Below, in pieces: positions 9,405 through 18,576 of a stretch of DNA of 64,000 nucleotides. Both the position numbers and the translations under genes were made by a program. Source of the DNA: Gammaproteobacteria bacterium RIFCSPHIGHO2_12_FULL_35_23 (GTDB lineage: Bacteria > Pseudomonadota > Gammaproteobacteria > UBA12402); the NCBI GenBank assembly GCA_001801465.1, contig MGXT01000025.1, positions 186,001 to 250,000 on the forward strand. Direction: 5' to 3'. The first letter of the stretch is position 1. Every line of letters begins with the position of its first letter. The notes under the pieces are model-generated. The model saw nothing but the letters and a program-made list of their open reading frames with translations. It was not told where the DNA came from and did not search any database.

Positions 9405-10797
9405 TAATAAAACCACGAATAACAGTTAGTAAAATAATTCTTATGTCAAAAAACAATGACCAATTTTCAATATAATATAAATCATATTCTACCCGTTTTT
9501 CCATTTTTTCTAAAGTGTCGGTTTCACCGCGCCAACCATTAACCTGTGCCCATCCTGTAATGCCAGGTTTTACTTTATGTCGCTGCATATAAGAAATAAT
9601 AAGGGTTTTATACTTTTCATTGTGAACAATAGCATGGGGTCTTGGACCAACAATTGACATTCTGCCTTGCACTACATTAATAAATTGCGGTAATTCATCT
9701 AAACTAGTACGTCTTAAGAATCGACCAATTGGCGTAATTCTATCATCTTCTCGAGTAGCTTGTTTAACTTCCTGATCATTATGTAAATACATACTGCGAA
9801 ATTTATAGACTACAATAGACTGTCCATCCCATCCGTGTCGTTGTTGAGTAAAAAAAACAGGGCCTTTAGAAGTAAATTTAATTATTGCTGCAATAGTTAA
9901 CATAAGAGGTGAAATAAGAATTAAAATGATGATTCCTAATATTCTATCTTCTATGGCTTTAATTAGTCTATTCCAACCTACCATTGGTGATTGATTGAGA
10001 TTTAAAACTGGAATTCCAGCTACTTCATTAATCGTTTGATTTAATAAATCAAAACTAAAAACATCCGGTACAAAACGTATCATAATATTAGGATACAAAC
10101 CTAATTTTCTGACTATGTCACGAACTTTTTTTTCTGCACGCAATGGCAAAGCTAACCAGACTTCATCAACTACATGCTGCTGAATAAAAGACTCTAAATC
10201 ATCTAAACTTCCTATTACCGGGACATTTTCAATTGTTTTACCTTGTAAGTTAAGATTGTCATCAAAAAATCCTGATGCATAGAGTCCAGTCCAAGCTGAA
10301 TCTTGCAGCTTTTTTACAACAGCACAACCTAATTCGCCTGCACCTAAAATAACAATATCACGTCGATTTAAACCATTTTTACGCAGAAAAAATGTTAACT
10401 TACGTAAACCAACACGCACCAATGCTAAATAAATCCAGCCAGCTACGATAAAAAGCAATAACCAATAACTTGAATGTGTATGTTTAGTATGAGTAACTAC
10501 TTCTAATAATGCCATGCCAATCCAAGTAATGCCCCAAGCTAAACTTAGTCGATGAATTTCATGTCCTATACTTACTCCACGCCAAGAGCTATAAATTCCA
10601 AATAGTGGAAAAATAATTAATACCAATAAAATAACTGCAACCACTATTATGATATAGTGAGCACTAAAATGCATATTCCCGAAATGAATAAGATGAGCGG
10701 TACAAGCAGCTAAGAAAATAGCTATTAAATCAGCCAACCTTGCTAAAAAAGATAAAAACGCAGCATATTCCTTTAAAAGACCACTTTTAATCTTCAT
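9388..10797 (-). CDS. Polyprenyl-phosphate sugar-1-phosphate transferase (WcaJ/WbaP type)
   Basis: 469 residues. Starts lipid-linked polysaccharide assembly by moving a sugar-1-phosphate from a nucleotide sugar to undecaprenyl phosphate at the inner membrane. Five hydrophobic segments occur in the first 310 residues. A Rossmann-like CoA-binding domain lies at about 148-260 (VILGAGELG). The catalytic sugar-transferase domain covers about 280-469 with KFTSKGPVFFTQQRHG, YKFRSMY, RRTSLDELPQF, GRMSIVGPRP and KPGITGWAQVNGW. The acceptor could be glucose, galactose or another hexose-phosphate; sequence alone does not say. Its ATG overlaps the stop of the upstream WecG/TagA gene by four bases. Last gene of the operon. 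Confidence 0.92.
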   Translation of the reverse strand: MKIKSGLLKEYAAFLSFLARLADLIAIFLAACTAHLIHFGNMHFSAHYIIIVVAVILLVLIIFPLFGIYSSWRGVSIGHEIHRLSLAWGITWIGMALLEVVTHTKHTHSSYWLLLFIVAGWIYLALVRVGLRKLTFFLRKNGLNRRDIVILGAGELGCAVVKKLQDSAWTGLYASGFFDDNLNLQGKTIENVPVIGSLDDLESFIQQHVVDEVWLALPLRAEKKVRDIVRKLGLYPNIMIRFVPDVFSFDLLNQTINEVAGIPVLNLNQSPMVGWNRLIKAIEDRILGIIILILISPLMLTIAAIIKFTSKGPVFFTQQRHGWDGQSIVVYKFRSMYLHNDQEVKQATREDDRITPIGRFLRRTSLDELPQFINVVQGRMSIVGPRPHAIVHNEKYKTLIISYMQRHKVKPGITGWAQVNGWRGETDTLEKMEKRVEYDLYYIENWSLFFDIRIILLTVIRGFINKNAY

Positions 10798-11528
10798 TGT
10801 AGTTTAGCCTTGCCTAGCATGTACAAAAAAATAGCATTAGTTACCAAGTACCTACGCCACATTCTACGCGGTTCTTGACTTAAACGGAATAACCATTCTA
10901 AACCAAGCTGCTGCATCCACTTGGGAGCACGCTTTACTTTGCCAGCCATTACATCCAGACTGCCGCCTACTCCCATTAAAAATGGGATCTTTAATTTTGC
11001 TGAATACCTATTGATAAAGCTCTCTTTATAAGGCGAACTCATGCCAATAAATAAAAGATCTGGTTTAACGGCGGTTATTAAACTGACAACTTCTAGTTCA
11101 TTATCTTTGAAATAACCATGATGCCAACCTACAATATTTAACTGAGGAAACTGTTGGCGAATATTTTGTACGGCTAGCTTTAAAACACCCGCTTCTGCGC
11201 CTAAAAAATAGACAGACCATGCTTTCAGTTCTGCCTCTTTTAGTAATGCTAGCATTAAATCAATCCCAGCAACTCGCTCAGGGACCTGAATCCCTAAAAA
11301 ACGAGCCCCCCATACAATGCCCATACCATCAACATTGATCAAATCACATTGATTAATAGCGCTTCGTAAATGCTCATCATGTTGGGCATTCACTAGTTTG
11401 GCGACATTGACTACGCAATGAGATAATGAATGCTGGTTAGCAATAGCGTTTAAAATCATCGCCACAGTTTCTTGTTTTGTTAATAAACTGAGCCTGATTC
11501 CAAAAAACTGTTGTTCTTTACTATTCAT
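10794..11528 (-). CDS. WecG/TagA/CpsF family glycosyltransferase
   Basis: 244 residues, typical for this GT26 family, which adds the second sugar onto a polyprenyl-diphosphate-linked acceptor. Seen are the acidic motif NVDGMGIVWGARFLG (residues about 66-80) with the catalytic aspartate region, YFLGAEAGVL, PDLLFIGMSSPYKE and FLMGVGGSLDVMAGKVKRAP, all characteristic. It overlaps the preceding gene by eight bases and the next by four. Together with the sugar transferase downstream it would build the first two residues of a surface repeat unit. Confidence 0.93.
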   Translation of the reverse strand: MNSKEQQFFGIRLSLLTKQETVAMILNAIANQHSLSHCVVNVAKLVNAQHDEHLRSAINQCDLINVDGMGIVWGARFLGIQVPERVAGIDLMLALLKEAELKAWSVYFLGAEAGVLKLAVQNIRQQFPQLNIVGWHHGYFKDNELEVVSLITAVKPDLLFIGMSSPYKESFINRYSAKLKIPFLMGVGGSLDVMAGKVKRAPKWMQQLGLEWLFRLSQEPRRMWRRYLVTNAIFLYMLGKAKLQ

Positions 11529-12672
11529 CTACACTACTCAATGCATAAAACATCCAAGCCTGTACCCAACGTAAATAATTTATTTTATTTTTATAATACG
11601 GCATAAGTTGATAATAAAACAACCCCTTCTTTGGATTGTAAAGATAACTTAAGCTGTAATCGATAATTTTAGTTTTAAGGTTTTTTGTAGCTTGTGTTTT
11701 ACCTAGTTTTTGTAGAGTTAGGATTGCTTGCGCGGCAGAATGAGCATCAATAGGATAAGTATTATTAGTATAATACTTAGGCACACCGGTTACTTCAAAA
11801 CAATGCTGAAGATAAAAACTCAGCCCTAAATCAATAGCTGATTGAAAACGTTGGTCACCTAAAATTATTTGTAACTCTGCTAAAGCCTCTAAATTATAAC
11901 CAGAGTGAAAACTGTCAACAAATTGATGATAGGGTTTATCACCATATAACCAACTACCATCTCTACGTTGTGCCTTGAGTGTGTAATCTACCGCCGCTAG
12001 CACTGTGCTGAGCTGTGCTTGATTATTGATTTGTTTGGCTGCAGCTGCGATAACTACTGCAGCCCACAAATTAGCATTATGTATCAAGGCCGTTTCTCCA
12101 GGTATATAAGCAAAGTAAACTTTATTCCCTTCAGTAATCAAAAGATGTTTGAAAGTAAAATCAGCTGCTTGATTAGCAGCCTCAATATAATGAGATTGCT
12201 TTGAATAATTCCCTAATTGTCTTAACGCTCTTGCCACATAAGCTGTTGCGATTAGATTAGGTTTGCCATAGGGCACATAAAAAGCTCGTGCTTGCCAAGG
12301 AAAAGGATAACCCCAGCAAGCCCCTTGCCAACCTTGGCACTGATTAGCTAACAGCCAATCTGCCAAGTCTTTAGCTTGTTGCAAATACTGTGCTTCCTGG
12401 GTTGCCTTATGTAAATTCAAATAGCCTAATAGCATTAATGCTATCGCTTTAGGATTTCTTTTTTTAGGAATTAAACACAAAGGTCGAAAATTAATAGGGG
12501 AACGCTTATGAAACTGTAGCCAAGCCAAACGAAAAAAACGACTTTTTTTAAAAGGTGATAAATTAAATAACTTACTATTCAAGCCATCGAAAGGATCATA
12601 ACCTTTAAAATCTGCTCGCCTAATAGTTTCCTGTAAATCGATAACAACCTTACTAACTGACTGGTTATTCAC
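11521..12672 (-). CDS. Alpha/alpha-toroid protein of polysaccharide biosynthesis (VpsJ-like)
   Basis: 383 residues, no signal peptide. Repeating helical pairs with small aromatic motifs are visible: ADWLLANQCQGWQGACWGYPF, VARALRQLG, KAQRRDGSWLYGD, YNLEALAEL and AHSAAQAILTL. This pattern is that of six-hairpin (alpha/alpha) barrel glycosidase-like proteins. Proteins of this shape occur in exopolysaccharide clusters such as Vibrio vps. Whether it is a hydrolase, epimerase or lyase cannot be told. Translationally coupled on both sides (eight-base overlaps). Confidence 0.6.
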   Translation of the reverse strand: MNNQSVSKVVIDLQETIRRADFKGYDPFDGLNSKLFNLSPFKKSRFFRLAWLQFHKRSPINFRPLCLIPKKRNPKAIALMLLGYLNLHKATQEAQYLQQAKDLADWLLANQCQGWQGACWGYPFPWQARAFYVPYGKPNLIATAYVARALRQLGNYSKQSHYIEAANQAADFTFKHLLITEGNKVYFAYIPGETALIHNANLWAAVVIAAAAKQINNQAQLSTVLAAVDYTLKAQRRDGSWLYGDKPYHQFVDSFHSGYNLEALAELQIILGDQRFQSAIDLGLSFYLQHCFEVTGVPKYYTNNTYPIDAHSAAQAILTLQKLGKTQATKNLKTKIIDYSLSYLYNPKKGLFYYQLMPYYKNKINYLRWVQAWMFYALSSVDE

Positions 12673-14830
12673 TTGTTAGATCCTTGAGATCAATACTAAT
12701 TTCTTTACCTTTTGCTAAAGATTCTACAATCGCTAAGGTTGCTAGGCTATTTACTAATAAAGTTTCATTATTAAGGCATGGATATCCAGTCATGATGCCT
12801 TGTAACCAAGCTTCTAGCATCTGTTTTTGGCCTTTGTTCTGTTGCCTTAATTTTATTTTTTTACTTTGTTGTCCAGAAAATAAAACAGCCTCACAAAAAT
12901 CATTAATTAAAGCGGATTTACCACCCGCAAAGATCTCAATATATTCTTTGGGCATTAGTTTAGAACCACTTGCTGTATAAGTAAGGGTAGCAATGCTACC
13001 ATTAGCAAATCGTATATTAACTACCACATTATCATTTAATAACGCTGATTTACTACCTGCGGTCCCATAGGCAGATAAAGCAATAGGTAAAGAGTTTGCC
13101 AGGGCGCTTGCCAAGTCTACAAAATGGCAAGCTTCACCCAATATTCTACCGCCTCCAATGTGTGGATCATTAATCCAATGCGAAGCTTCAATCAAACCTG
13201 CATTGACTCGAATATTAATGACTTTTGGAGTAATCGTATTTTCAAAAAATTCATTTACTTTTTGAGTTAAAGGGGCAAAGCGTCTATTAAAACCTACCAT
13301 TAATTGTAATTGCGGCATAGTCATTAATTGTTGATAAATCCTGATTAATTCTTCTTTAGTAAGCGCCAACGGTTTTTCGACAAAAACGTGCTTTCCTGCT
13401 TGTAAGCTCTGACAAACTAGTGCAGCATGACTATGGTGACGTGTCGCAATTAGCACCACATTACTATGCGGCAAAAGCACTTCTTCTACATTACCAACCG
13501 CATTGGAAAAATTAAATTTTTTAACTAAAGTAGCAGCAGAGCGGCCACTGGCTGTCATTAAACATTGCAACTTTACATGCTCATCTTGGGCCAGTATTGG
13601 TAAAAGCTTGGTGGTTGCATAATTACCAGCTCCTATTACTGAAAGATTTATTTTATCTGCCAAAGACCTAGCTATTTCTTTGCTAGCGGAAAATGCTTTA
13701 ATTTCAGGCTGAGAGGGGTACTGTAATAGTATCCCTAAATAAGTCTCTGTTGCCTTACCTTCTATTAGCCCATAGGCAGTAATCGCCTCTGCAAATAGAA
13801 ATCGGTGGGTAATCAATTCTGTGACATTGATTTTTTCTTCTGCTAACAACTCTAAGAAACTTTCCATATTGCGTTTTTCAGTAAAGCGCACATAATCGAT
13901 AGGATAATCAATCCCTGCTTCTTCATATTGCGGATCATAACGTCCCGGACCATACGAACGTGAAACCACTAAACTGATTTCTTTCTTAAAATAAGGTTCA
14001 CGGGGAACTTGCATACCCACCGCACCGACAATCACTACTCGACCTTTGCTACGGCAAACTTCAGCAGCCATTTCAATGGGTTGATTAGAGCTAGTACCAG
14101 CACAAATTAAGACGCCATCAACTCCAATTTCATGAGTAAACTTGTCTATAATGTTTTTGATTGCTTCCGCTTCATGACAACCTTCAATTTGATACTTTTT
14201 AGCAAACTCTACTTTGGTTTGCTCTGGATCATAACCTATCACTTGACAGCCATTAGCTTTGAGTAATTGTGCTGTAATTTGCCCTACCAGGCCTAAGCCT
14301 ATTACTAAAAATTTTTCTCCTAGTAACGGTGCTGCCAAACGAACTCCCTGGAGAGCAATACTGCCAATGGTAGTAAAAGCAGCCTGTTCTAAACTAACCT
14401 TTTCAGGCACTTTAACAACTAGATTTTTGGGGACTGCCACATATTCAGCATGATTAGCATACCCAGCTCCTCCACAAGCTACTCGATCACCAGGTTGTAA
14501 ACCTTCTACTTCTAATCCCGCCTCTACGACTATTCCTGCCGAACTATAACCTAAAGGTGTTTCTTCCTCTAGCTTGTTTTTAACGGTTTGATAAGTTTGA
14601 AAAAGGCCTTCAGTTTTTATTTTTTGCAGTACTTGTTTTACTAAATCAGGTCTTGCTTTAGCTTTTTGCAATAATGATTTCTTGCCTAAATCAATTTTAG
14701 ATTTTTCTGTGCCAGCACTAATCACTGAATATTGGTTTTTAACCAAGACCGCACGTTCATGGATAATTGGCTTTGGGACTTCAAGAAGACTTAATTCACC
14801 TGTTTTCATCTTTTGTGTTAGTTGTTTCAT
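12665..14830 (-). CDS. Bi-domain oxidoreductase: zinc-type alcohol dehydrogenase fused to Gfo/Idh/MocA dehydrogenase
   Basis: 721 residues with two NAD(P)-binding folds. Residues about 1-370 are a medium-chain dehydrogenase: SAGTEKSKIDLG, PGDRVACGGAGYANHAEYV, then the Rossmann loop VIGLGLVGQITAQLL. Residues about 390-720 are Gfo/Idh/MocA: LSVIGAGNYATTKLLPILA, then the signature HVFVEKPLAL and GGGRILGEACHFVDLA. Such fusions are recurrent in bacterial surface-polysaccharide clusters and probably oxidise or epimerise a nucleotide-linked sugar; the true substrate is unknown. Overlaps the asnB-like stop by one base and the next gene by eight. Confidence 0.88.
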   Translation of the reverse strand: MKQLTQKMKTGELSLLEVPKPIIHERAVLVKNQYSVISAGTEKSKIDLGKKSLLQKAKARPDLVKQVLQKIKTEGLFQTYQTVKNKLEEETPLGYSSAGIVVEAGLEVEGLQPGDRVACGGAGYANHAEYVAVPKNLVVKVPEKVSLEQAAFTTIGSIALQGVRLAAPLLGEKFLVIGLGLVGQITAQLLKANGCQVIGYDPEQTKVEFAKKYQIEGCHEAEAIKNIIDKFTHEIGVDGVLICAGTSSNQPIEMAAEVCRSKGRVVIVGAVGMQVPREPYFKKEISLVVSRSYGPGRYDPQYEEAGIDYPIDYVRFTEKRNMESFLELLAEEKINVTELITHRFLFAEAITAYGLIEGKATETYLGILLQYPSQPEIKAFSASKEIARSLADKINLSVIGAGNYATTKLLPILAQDEHVKLQCLMTASGRSAATLVKKFNFSNAVGNVEEVLLPHSNVVLIATRHHSHAALVCQSLQAGKHVFVEKPLALTKEELIRIYQQLMTMPQLQLMVGFNRRFAPLTQKVNEFFENTITPKVINIRVNAGLIEASHWINDPHIGGGRILGEACHFVDLASALANSLPIALSAYGTAGSKSALLNDNVVVNIRFANGSIATLTYTASGSKLMPKEYIEIFAGGKSALINDFCEAVLFSGQQSKKIKLRQQNKGQKQMLEAWLQGIMTGYPCLNNETLLVNSLATLAIVESLAKGKEISIDLKDLTSE

Positions 14831-16731
14831 TATGTCATTCCCCTTTCACGAAACCACGTTTCTAAAGTCAATAATTGCCATAGTTGTTGTGCATAATCAG
14901 CTTTACCTTGTCTATCATCTTGTATCATTTTTTGTAAATAATTTTTATTAATGAAGCCTCGCCCTATTAATCCTTTTTCAGATAATAAATATTCTTCTAC
15001 CATTGCAGCTAAATCGTGTCTAATCCAAGCACGAAGTGGCATACTAAATCCTGCTTTAGGCCTATAAATAATATCGCTAGGCAACCATTTTTCGGCCACC
15101 TTTTTTAATAAATATTTACCACACTTGCCATGAATTTTTTGATGGCCTGGAATATTAAAAGCAGCTTTCACCACCTCTTTATCGATATAGGGAACTCGAA
15201 CTTCAGTGGAAGCGGCCATACTTGCTCTATCGGTATAAGTTAAATTTAATCCCAACATAAATAATTCTACATCCGTATAACACATGCGATTAATCTGGTC
15301 GTGACTTGGTCCTTGGTTATAAATATTGGCATGTTCAGCCACAATCGGCAATATTGCTTGCCGTAAACTTGGATCTAGTAAACTCCTTAATTCTGTTTGG
15401 TCATAATACGTATAACTTCTTAAAAATCCTTGTTCTTCAGGTAAATTGGCAAATTTAGTAAACCGCTGTGCCCAACGTAACAGTCGATAACCTTTATTTT
15501 TACCAGCAACTGGCATTTTTTCTATCATTGGTTTGATTAATTTTTCTCTTAGCGATAAAGGTAAATATCTACGGTATTGGGCGGCTAAAACACAGGCGTA
15601 ATGCTTTCGATAGCCTGCAAATAATTCATCAGCTCCCATACCAGAAAGCAATACCTTGACCCCTGCTTTTTTTGCTGCTTGGCAAATTAAATAGGTATTA
15701 ATTGTAGCGGCATCACCAATAGGCTCATCTAACATTTTTACTGCTTGCGGCAAGAGCTCGATTATATTGGGCTCAATTTCAATTGTATGCAATTTTATTC
15801 CTAATTGTTTCGCTAACCGCTTGGCATAATTAGCATCATCAGGCATGGCTTCAAAACGCTTATCTTGATTACGAAAAGCAATAGTGTAACTGTCTATTTT
15901 CTCATTATAGTGTTTAGCCATCGCTGTTAATAAACTAGAATCCAGCCCACCACTTAAAAAAGTAGAAACCGGCACATCTGCTATTAAGTGCTTGGCTACT
16001 GAATCGAGCAACACTGACTCTAGTTCAGTAACTGAATAATCTTTAAATAGAGGTGTAGTGGCTATTTCACTTAAATTATAATACTGTTTTATTTTTAACT
16101 GGCCTGTTGCTGAAACTTCCGCCCAGTGAGCTTTAGGAAATTTAATAATATTTTGGTAAATACAGACTGAATCGGGTATCCAAACATACAATAGGGATGC
16201 CGCCAAAGCTGTATAATTAAGTCGCCGCTGTTTTAATAAACCCGTTAAAGCTTTTAATTCAGAAGCAAAGGCTAGCGCTTCTCCCTCTTGATAAATAAAA
16301 AGGGGCTTAATACCAAATTGGTCACGTGCCAAAAATAATTGCTTGGTTTCTTGATTATAAAGAGCAAAAGCAAACATACCACGAAATTTAATTAAACAAG
16401 CAGCGCCCCAATAACGCCAAGCTTCTAATATAACTTCCGTATCAGAATGCGTTTGAAATCTAGCCCCTAAATTTGCTAATTCTTGACTGAGTTCTTTATA
16501 ATTATAAAGCTCGCCATTATAGACTAGTATCCAACCTTCTTTAATGAATGGCTGATCCGCTGCATGAGACAAATCAATGATAGAAAGACGGCGATGGCCT
16601 AAGAAAATTTTTTGATCAGGTGAATGATAGAATCCACTTGCATCAGGACCTCGATGCGCGATCGTAGCTAGCATAGCTTCTAATTTACTAGGTCCTTGTG
16701 AAATGTTTATTAATCCCGCTATGCCGCACAT
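14830..16731 (-). CDS. asnB: Asparagine synthase-type amidotransferase (glutamine-hydrolysing)
   Basis: 633 residues. The N-terminal class II glutaminase domain starts MCGIAGLIN with the catalytic Cys2 intact, followed by HRGPDASG and YNGELYNY. The C-terminal ATP-pyrophosphatase domain has the PP-loop VSTFLSGGLDSSLL and LLSGMGADELFAGYRKH. In polysaccharide clusters such AsnB-like enzymes are thought to amidate a sugar acid or aminoacyl substituent, so a true asparagine biosynthetic role is not certain. First gene of the five-gene leftward operon. The AT-rich region upstream (16732-17033) must hold its promoter. Confidence 0.9.
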   Translation of the reverse strand: MCGIAGLINISQGPSKLEAMLATIAHRGPDASGFYHSPDQKIFLGHRRLSIIDLSHAADQPFIKEGWILVYNGELYNYKELSQELANLGARFQTHSDTEVILEAWRYWGAACLIKFRGMFAFALYNQETKQLFLARDQFGIKPLFIYQEGEALAFASELKALTGLLKQRRLNYTALAASLLYVWIPDSVCIYQNIIKFPKAHWAEVSATGQLKIKQYYNLSEIATTPLFKDYSVTELESVLLDSVAKHLIADVPVSTFLSGGLDSSLLTAMAKHYNEKIDSYTIAFRNQDKRFEAMPDDANYAKRLAKQLGIKLHTIEIEPNIIELLPQAVKMLDEPIGDAATINTYLICQAAKKAGVKVLLSGMGADELFAGYRKHYACVLAAQYRRYLPLSLREKLIKPMIEKMPVAGKNKGYRLLRWAQRFTKFANLPEEQGFLRSYTYYDQTELRSLLDPSLRQAILPIVAEHANIYNQGPSHDQINRMCYTDVELFMLGLNLTYTDRASMAASTEVRVPYIDKEVVKAAFNIPGHQKIHGKCGKYLLKKVAEKWLPSDIIYRPKAGFSMPLRAWIRHDLAAMVEEYLLSEKGLIGRGFINKNYLQKMIQDDRQGKADYAQQLWQLLTLETWFRERGMT

Positions 16732-17033
16732 TAATAATTATCCCATTTGATAAAAAGTCGGCCTATTATCACCAATTAACTATTTGAAATCTATAGATTT
16801 TATATAGTTATCCAAGACATTGATTAAACTATTAAAGAAATATTTTTTAAGCTCTTTATTTTTTATGCATTAAAGAAAGTAAGATTTAAATAAATTTAAC
16901 TATTATTTTTGACCATATTTTATAAAAATATTTATAAATCAATACTTTAAAGAATAGACTGCTGACCCCTTAAAAAACCATTAATACTTAGGGTGGCAAG
17001 ACAAATAAGCAAAACAACTGCTGTCCGACACAG
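16732..17033. other. AT-rich intergenic region upstream of the polysaccharide operon
   Basis: About 300 bases with no credible gene. It is strongly AT-rich and probably carries the leftward promoter of the asnB-like operon. I could not single out one convincing -10/-35 pair. Nothing else is visible. Confidence 0.4.
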
Positions 17034-17369
17034 CGTGTCCAACAATTTGAATATTTTATAGAAATAAATTTTGAACAACTGCTATTGGCCCGCCGTGTAT
17101 TTAACCAAGATTTAAATTGCATGCACTTGGTTCGTGATCTGCAATTACTTACTAACAACACAATTGAAGCAGGCAAAACGTTATTATTTTTTGATGAGAG
17201 ACAAGTTTGTCCTAGAGCTTTATTATCTTTATGTTATTTTTTTAAACAGTTGCCGACATTCCATGTTATTGCGGCAGGTTCATCACTTGAATTTGCACTG
17301 GAAAAATATATGGCTATTGGTGGTATGCCGGAAGTAGTTGCTACGTGGTACGATAAATTACCATATTAG
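17034..17369 (+). pseudogene. AAA ATPase (DUF4143 family) fragment with internal deletion
   Basis: The reading frame carries ATPase-core pieces of the DUF4143 family: YFIEINFEQ, HLVRDLQLLTNN, GKTLLFFDE (Walker B strand; the expected E-I-Q has become E-R-Q), ACPRAL-like VCPRAL and HVIAAGSSLEFALE. The frame then jumps directly to YMAIGGMPEVVATW, which belongs about 100 residues further on in intact relatives, so an internal stretch is deleted. The Walker A region and the C-terminal nuclease-like domain are missing. No start codon or ribosome-binding site fits the front edge. A dead remnant. Confidence 0.75.
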
Positions 17370-17513
17370 AGTGATTATAATTGTTCAGTATTTATCATAC
17401 GAACCAACATAAGAATTAAGAAGGTATATCCTGTATGTTAACCGAACTAATTATAAAGCGATAAAATATACTCACTTACAACAACAAGATAGGGATTAAG
17501 GTGGGAAAACACA

Positions 17514-17903
17514 TTAATTGTATATTTCCTGAAAATGACAAATGTCATTTTCAGGATAATCTTTTAACAGATGGCTAATGGCTATTATTTTTCCAAAAAA
17601 TTGACTATCAATAACCTCATCATCAACATCACCAATGTGTATTAATACAGGGATAATAGACATATGTCTTGGCGTTGATAAACGATTTATCTTTTCTTTA
17701 ACTTCATCAATAATACTTGTACGAATAATATTTCTAGTAAATTTAATTTCGCATAGATATAAAATACCAAGTTTTGTTTGAATTAAATAATCTATTTGAC
17801 AACCTTTCTTCCTAGCCGTTTTTCTCTGGAAGAAAGGCCCGTCACAAACAACCTCATCTGGATAAATATTCATAAGCGTTTGAATAAAATTTCTATTATT
17901 TAG
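17514..17903 (-). pseudogene. C-terminal fragment of a DUF4143/DUF234-type ATPase
   Basis: About 130 codons open without a proper start; in-frame coding continues upstream of the first ATG (17871-17873) as LNNRNFIQTL. Text such as QIDYLIQTKLGILYLCEIKFTR resembles the PD-(D/E)XK-like C-terminal domain of AAA ATPases (acidic residue, then E-I-K). The ATPase core is absent. On the opposite strand from the neighbouring fragment, so it derives from a different copy or a rearrangement. Its last codons form one arm of a perfect palindrome at 17527-17556. Confidence 0.6.
17527..17556. repeat. Perfect 30-base palindrome
   Basis: Arms TCCTGAAAATGACA (17527-17540) and TGTCATTTTCAGGA (17543-17556) pair without mismatch around a two-base centre. 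It sits at the 3' end of the ATPase fragment. There is no T-run typical of a terminator. Could be a protein-binding site or a small repeat-element core; only this copy is seen in the window. Confidence 0.7.
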
Positions 17904-18030
17904 TTAGTTAGCCCTGAATAACCCTCGAAATGTGCGTTAATTGCTTAAAATAAAAGGTTAAATAAAAATATAATTCAGTTAAAATTTCCCGAAAGAAACA
18001 AAAAAGGATCCACTTTCTGGGAAACTTAAG

Positions 18031-18477
18031 ATGAAAACAGCACACGAAACGTCACCTACCAACGATTTATTCCGTGAAGAATTAACCCAATGGATCAATG
18101 ACCGACATCCCTTGGCAATACTGGCTGACCAGATTCACTGGGAATCGGCTGAAGCGATTGTTGAGAAATGGTTTGATGATTCACAAGGTCGGCCTTAGAT
18201 CAAATGGAATCGATCATTGGATTTAGACCCAAGCACAGTTTTGTGGATAATGGTTATAAAGGGCATGAAGAAACACTTTCACAAGTGCCTATTGCGCGCA
18301 AGAAGCGAAATGCAATTGAAGCCTTATTTAGTCATGCAAAACGCGATGGACAACTGGGTAGAAACTATTTGAAAAGGAACGCACGGCGATCAACTGAATG
18401 CACTGTTAAGTACAGTAGGCCATCATCTGCGATTAATTCTGTTGGCTATCGCACTTTTTTGTGCCCATTTTTTCTGA
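18031..18477 (+). pseudogene. IS5-family transposase remnant
   Basis: Begins with a 55-codon piece (LFREELTQWINDRHPLAILA, ending in GRP and TAG at 18196-18198) matching the N-terminus of IS5-type transposases. It then jumps to the DDE C-terminal part: FVDNGYKGHEE, RKKRNAIEALFSHAK, DGQLGRNYLK. At the A-run 18372-18375 one extra base shifts the frame; from 18376 the other frame continues the conserved end (GTHGDQLNALL, HHLRLILLAIALF) to a TGA at 18475-18477. So it has a central deletion plus a frameshift. No clear terminal inverted repeats were found. Confidence 0.8.
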
Positions 18478-18576
18478 CGAGGCTGTGTACTTAGGATTTT
18501 TTACGTAATAAAGCGGGCAATGTACTCTTTCCAAAACCAGTGCTTCTTTATTGAAAACACGGTTTTTCAGGTTTAA

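Noticed and set aside
14259..14951. Plus-strand frames inside the bi-domain and asnB-like genes
   Set aside because: Antisense shadows of well-supported genes with no conserved motifs.
16315..16335. CACGTG-centred partial palindrome as another parS
   Set aside because: Flanks (GGT and GCC) do not match the parS arms; only the central six bases agree. The same holds for the CACGTG at about 26335.
17085..17369. Frame of 94 residues as a real small gene
   Set aside because: Its content is an internally deleted ATPase fragment, open upstream of the TTG, without a ribosome-binding site.
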